A stretch of DNA of 6,616 nucleotides from an uncultured Collinsella sp. (GTDB lineage: Bacteria > Actinomycetota > Coriobacteriia > Coriobacteriales > Coriobacteriaceae). The position numbers and the translations under genes are program-made. Below the pieces are notes generated by a model that did not search any database, was not told the DNA's origin, and saw nothing but the letters and a program-made list of their open reading frames with translations. Positions 6,342 through 6,616 of this stretch are shown here, in pieces (positions within the stretch are counted from its first letter, which is position 1; the number at the start of each line of letters is the position of its first letter). Location of the stretch: positions 1 through 6,616 of the forward strand of contig CABQXG010000075.1 of assembly GCA_902468045.1 (NCBI GenBank), read 5' to 3'.

Positions 6342-6616
6342 TTACTCATCGAGCTTGAGATTCTTCAATGCTGCAAATGGATTTTCCGTGGCAGCGGCCC
6401 ATTCTGCCTCTGCCTGGGCGGCGCAATCGCATTGGTCGACGTTGAGATTGCAACCGCAAGTGGGGCAAAGGCCGCGGCAATCGGGCTTGCACAGGACAAC
6501 GAACGGCGTGTCCATGACGACCGCGTCGTTGATGGGCTCTCCCAGATCGACGATGCGATCCTCGCCCAGGAGCTCGTAGCCGTCTTCGTAGGCCTCGGGA
6601 TCCTCGGGCTCCTCAA
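6342..6616 (-). CDS. DUF177/YceD-family protein, C-terminal part (5' end beyond window)
   Basis: Ninety C-terminal residues are visible in an open frame entering from the right edge and ending at TAA 6344-6342. The segment is acidic at first (EEPEDPEAYEDGYELLGEDR) and then carries the family's cysteine cluster, LCKPDCRGLCPTCGCNLN, followed by CDC: seven cysteines at visible residues 42, 46, 50, 53, 55, 62 and 64. The CRGLCPxCGxNLN pattern is typical of DUF177 (YceD), whose members sit beside rpmF and have been linked to 23S rRNA accumulation in bacteria and plants. The cysteines probably bind zinc; this is inferred. The family usually has about 160-190 residues, so roughly half is missing. 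The gene probably shares a transcript with rpmF. Confidence 0.9.
   Translation of the reverse strand, partial: EEPEDPEAYEDGYELLGEDRIVDLGEPINDAVVMDTPFVVLCKPDCRGLCPTCGCNLNVDQCDCAAQAEAEWAAATENPFAALKNLKLDE

Noticed and set aside
1..6616. Mobile elements, CRISPR arrays, tRNA/rRNA genes, toxin-antitoxin or defence genes.
   Set aside because: Looked for on both strands; the window is filled by seven housekeeping genes with short gaps, and none of these is present.

Overview
The window is GC-rich bacterial chromosome carrying seven genes, all on the minus strand. In transcription order (high to low coordinates) they are a DUF177/YceD-family gene (5' end outside the window), rpmF (ribosomal protein L32), plsX, acpP, rnc (RNase III), smc and ftsY (3' end outside the window). 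Protein sequence and gene order fit a high-GC Gram-positive. The class Coriobacteriia, perhaps Collinsella or a relative, is my best guess, from general resemblance of the SMC, ACP and PlsX sequences; no 16S or other decisive marker is present.

Layout. DUF177 and rpmF (6616-6098) form a ribosome-assembly pair 63 bases apart. A 93- to 95-base gap with two hairpins follows, the second terminator-like and almost touching the ribosome binding site of plsX (6010-4991). A 124-base gap then contains a perfect 22-bp palindrome followed by a T-rich tail, just ahead of acpP (4866-4624). From acpP onward the genes are tightly packed: acpP-rnc gap 3 bases, rnc-smc gap 10 bases, smc-ftsY overlapping by one base. 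rnc starts with TTG and smc with GTG. No gene-free stretch exceeds 130 bases.

Functionally the block joins phospholipid precursor synthesis (PlsX and ACP), ribosome and RNA maturation (L32, DUF177, RNase III), chromosome organisation (SMC) and membrane protein targeting (FtsY). This is a shortened form of the Gram-positive fapR-plsX-fabD-fabG-acpP-rnc-smc-ftsY neighbourhood: fapR, fabD and fabG are absent between rpmF and acpP.

This is a housekeeping region. I see no mobile element, CRISPR array, tRNA/rRNA or defence system, and no candidate for a wholly new system. The points most worth checking are the two terminator-like hairpins inside the lipid-gene part, an ACP whose attachment motif reads Asn-Ser-Leu with a less acidic helix II, and an RNase III with Asn where one metal-binding Asp is expected.
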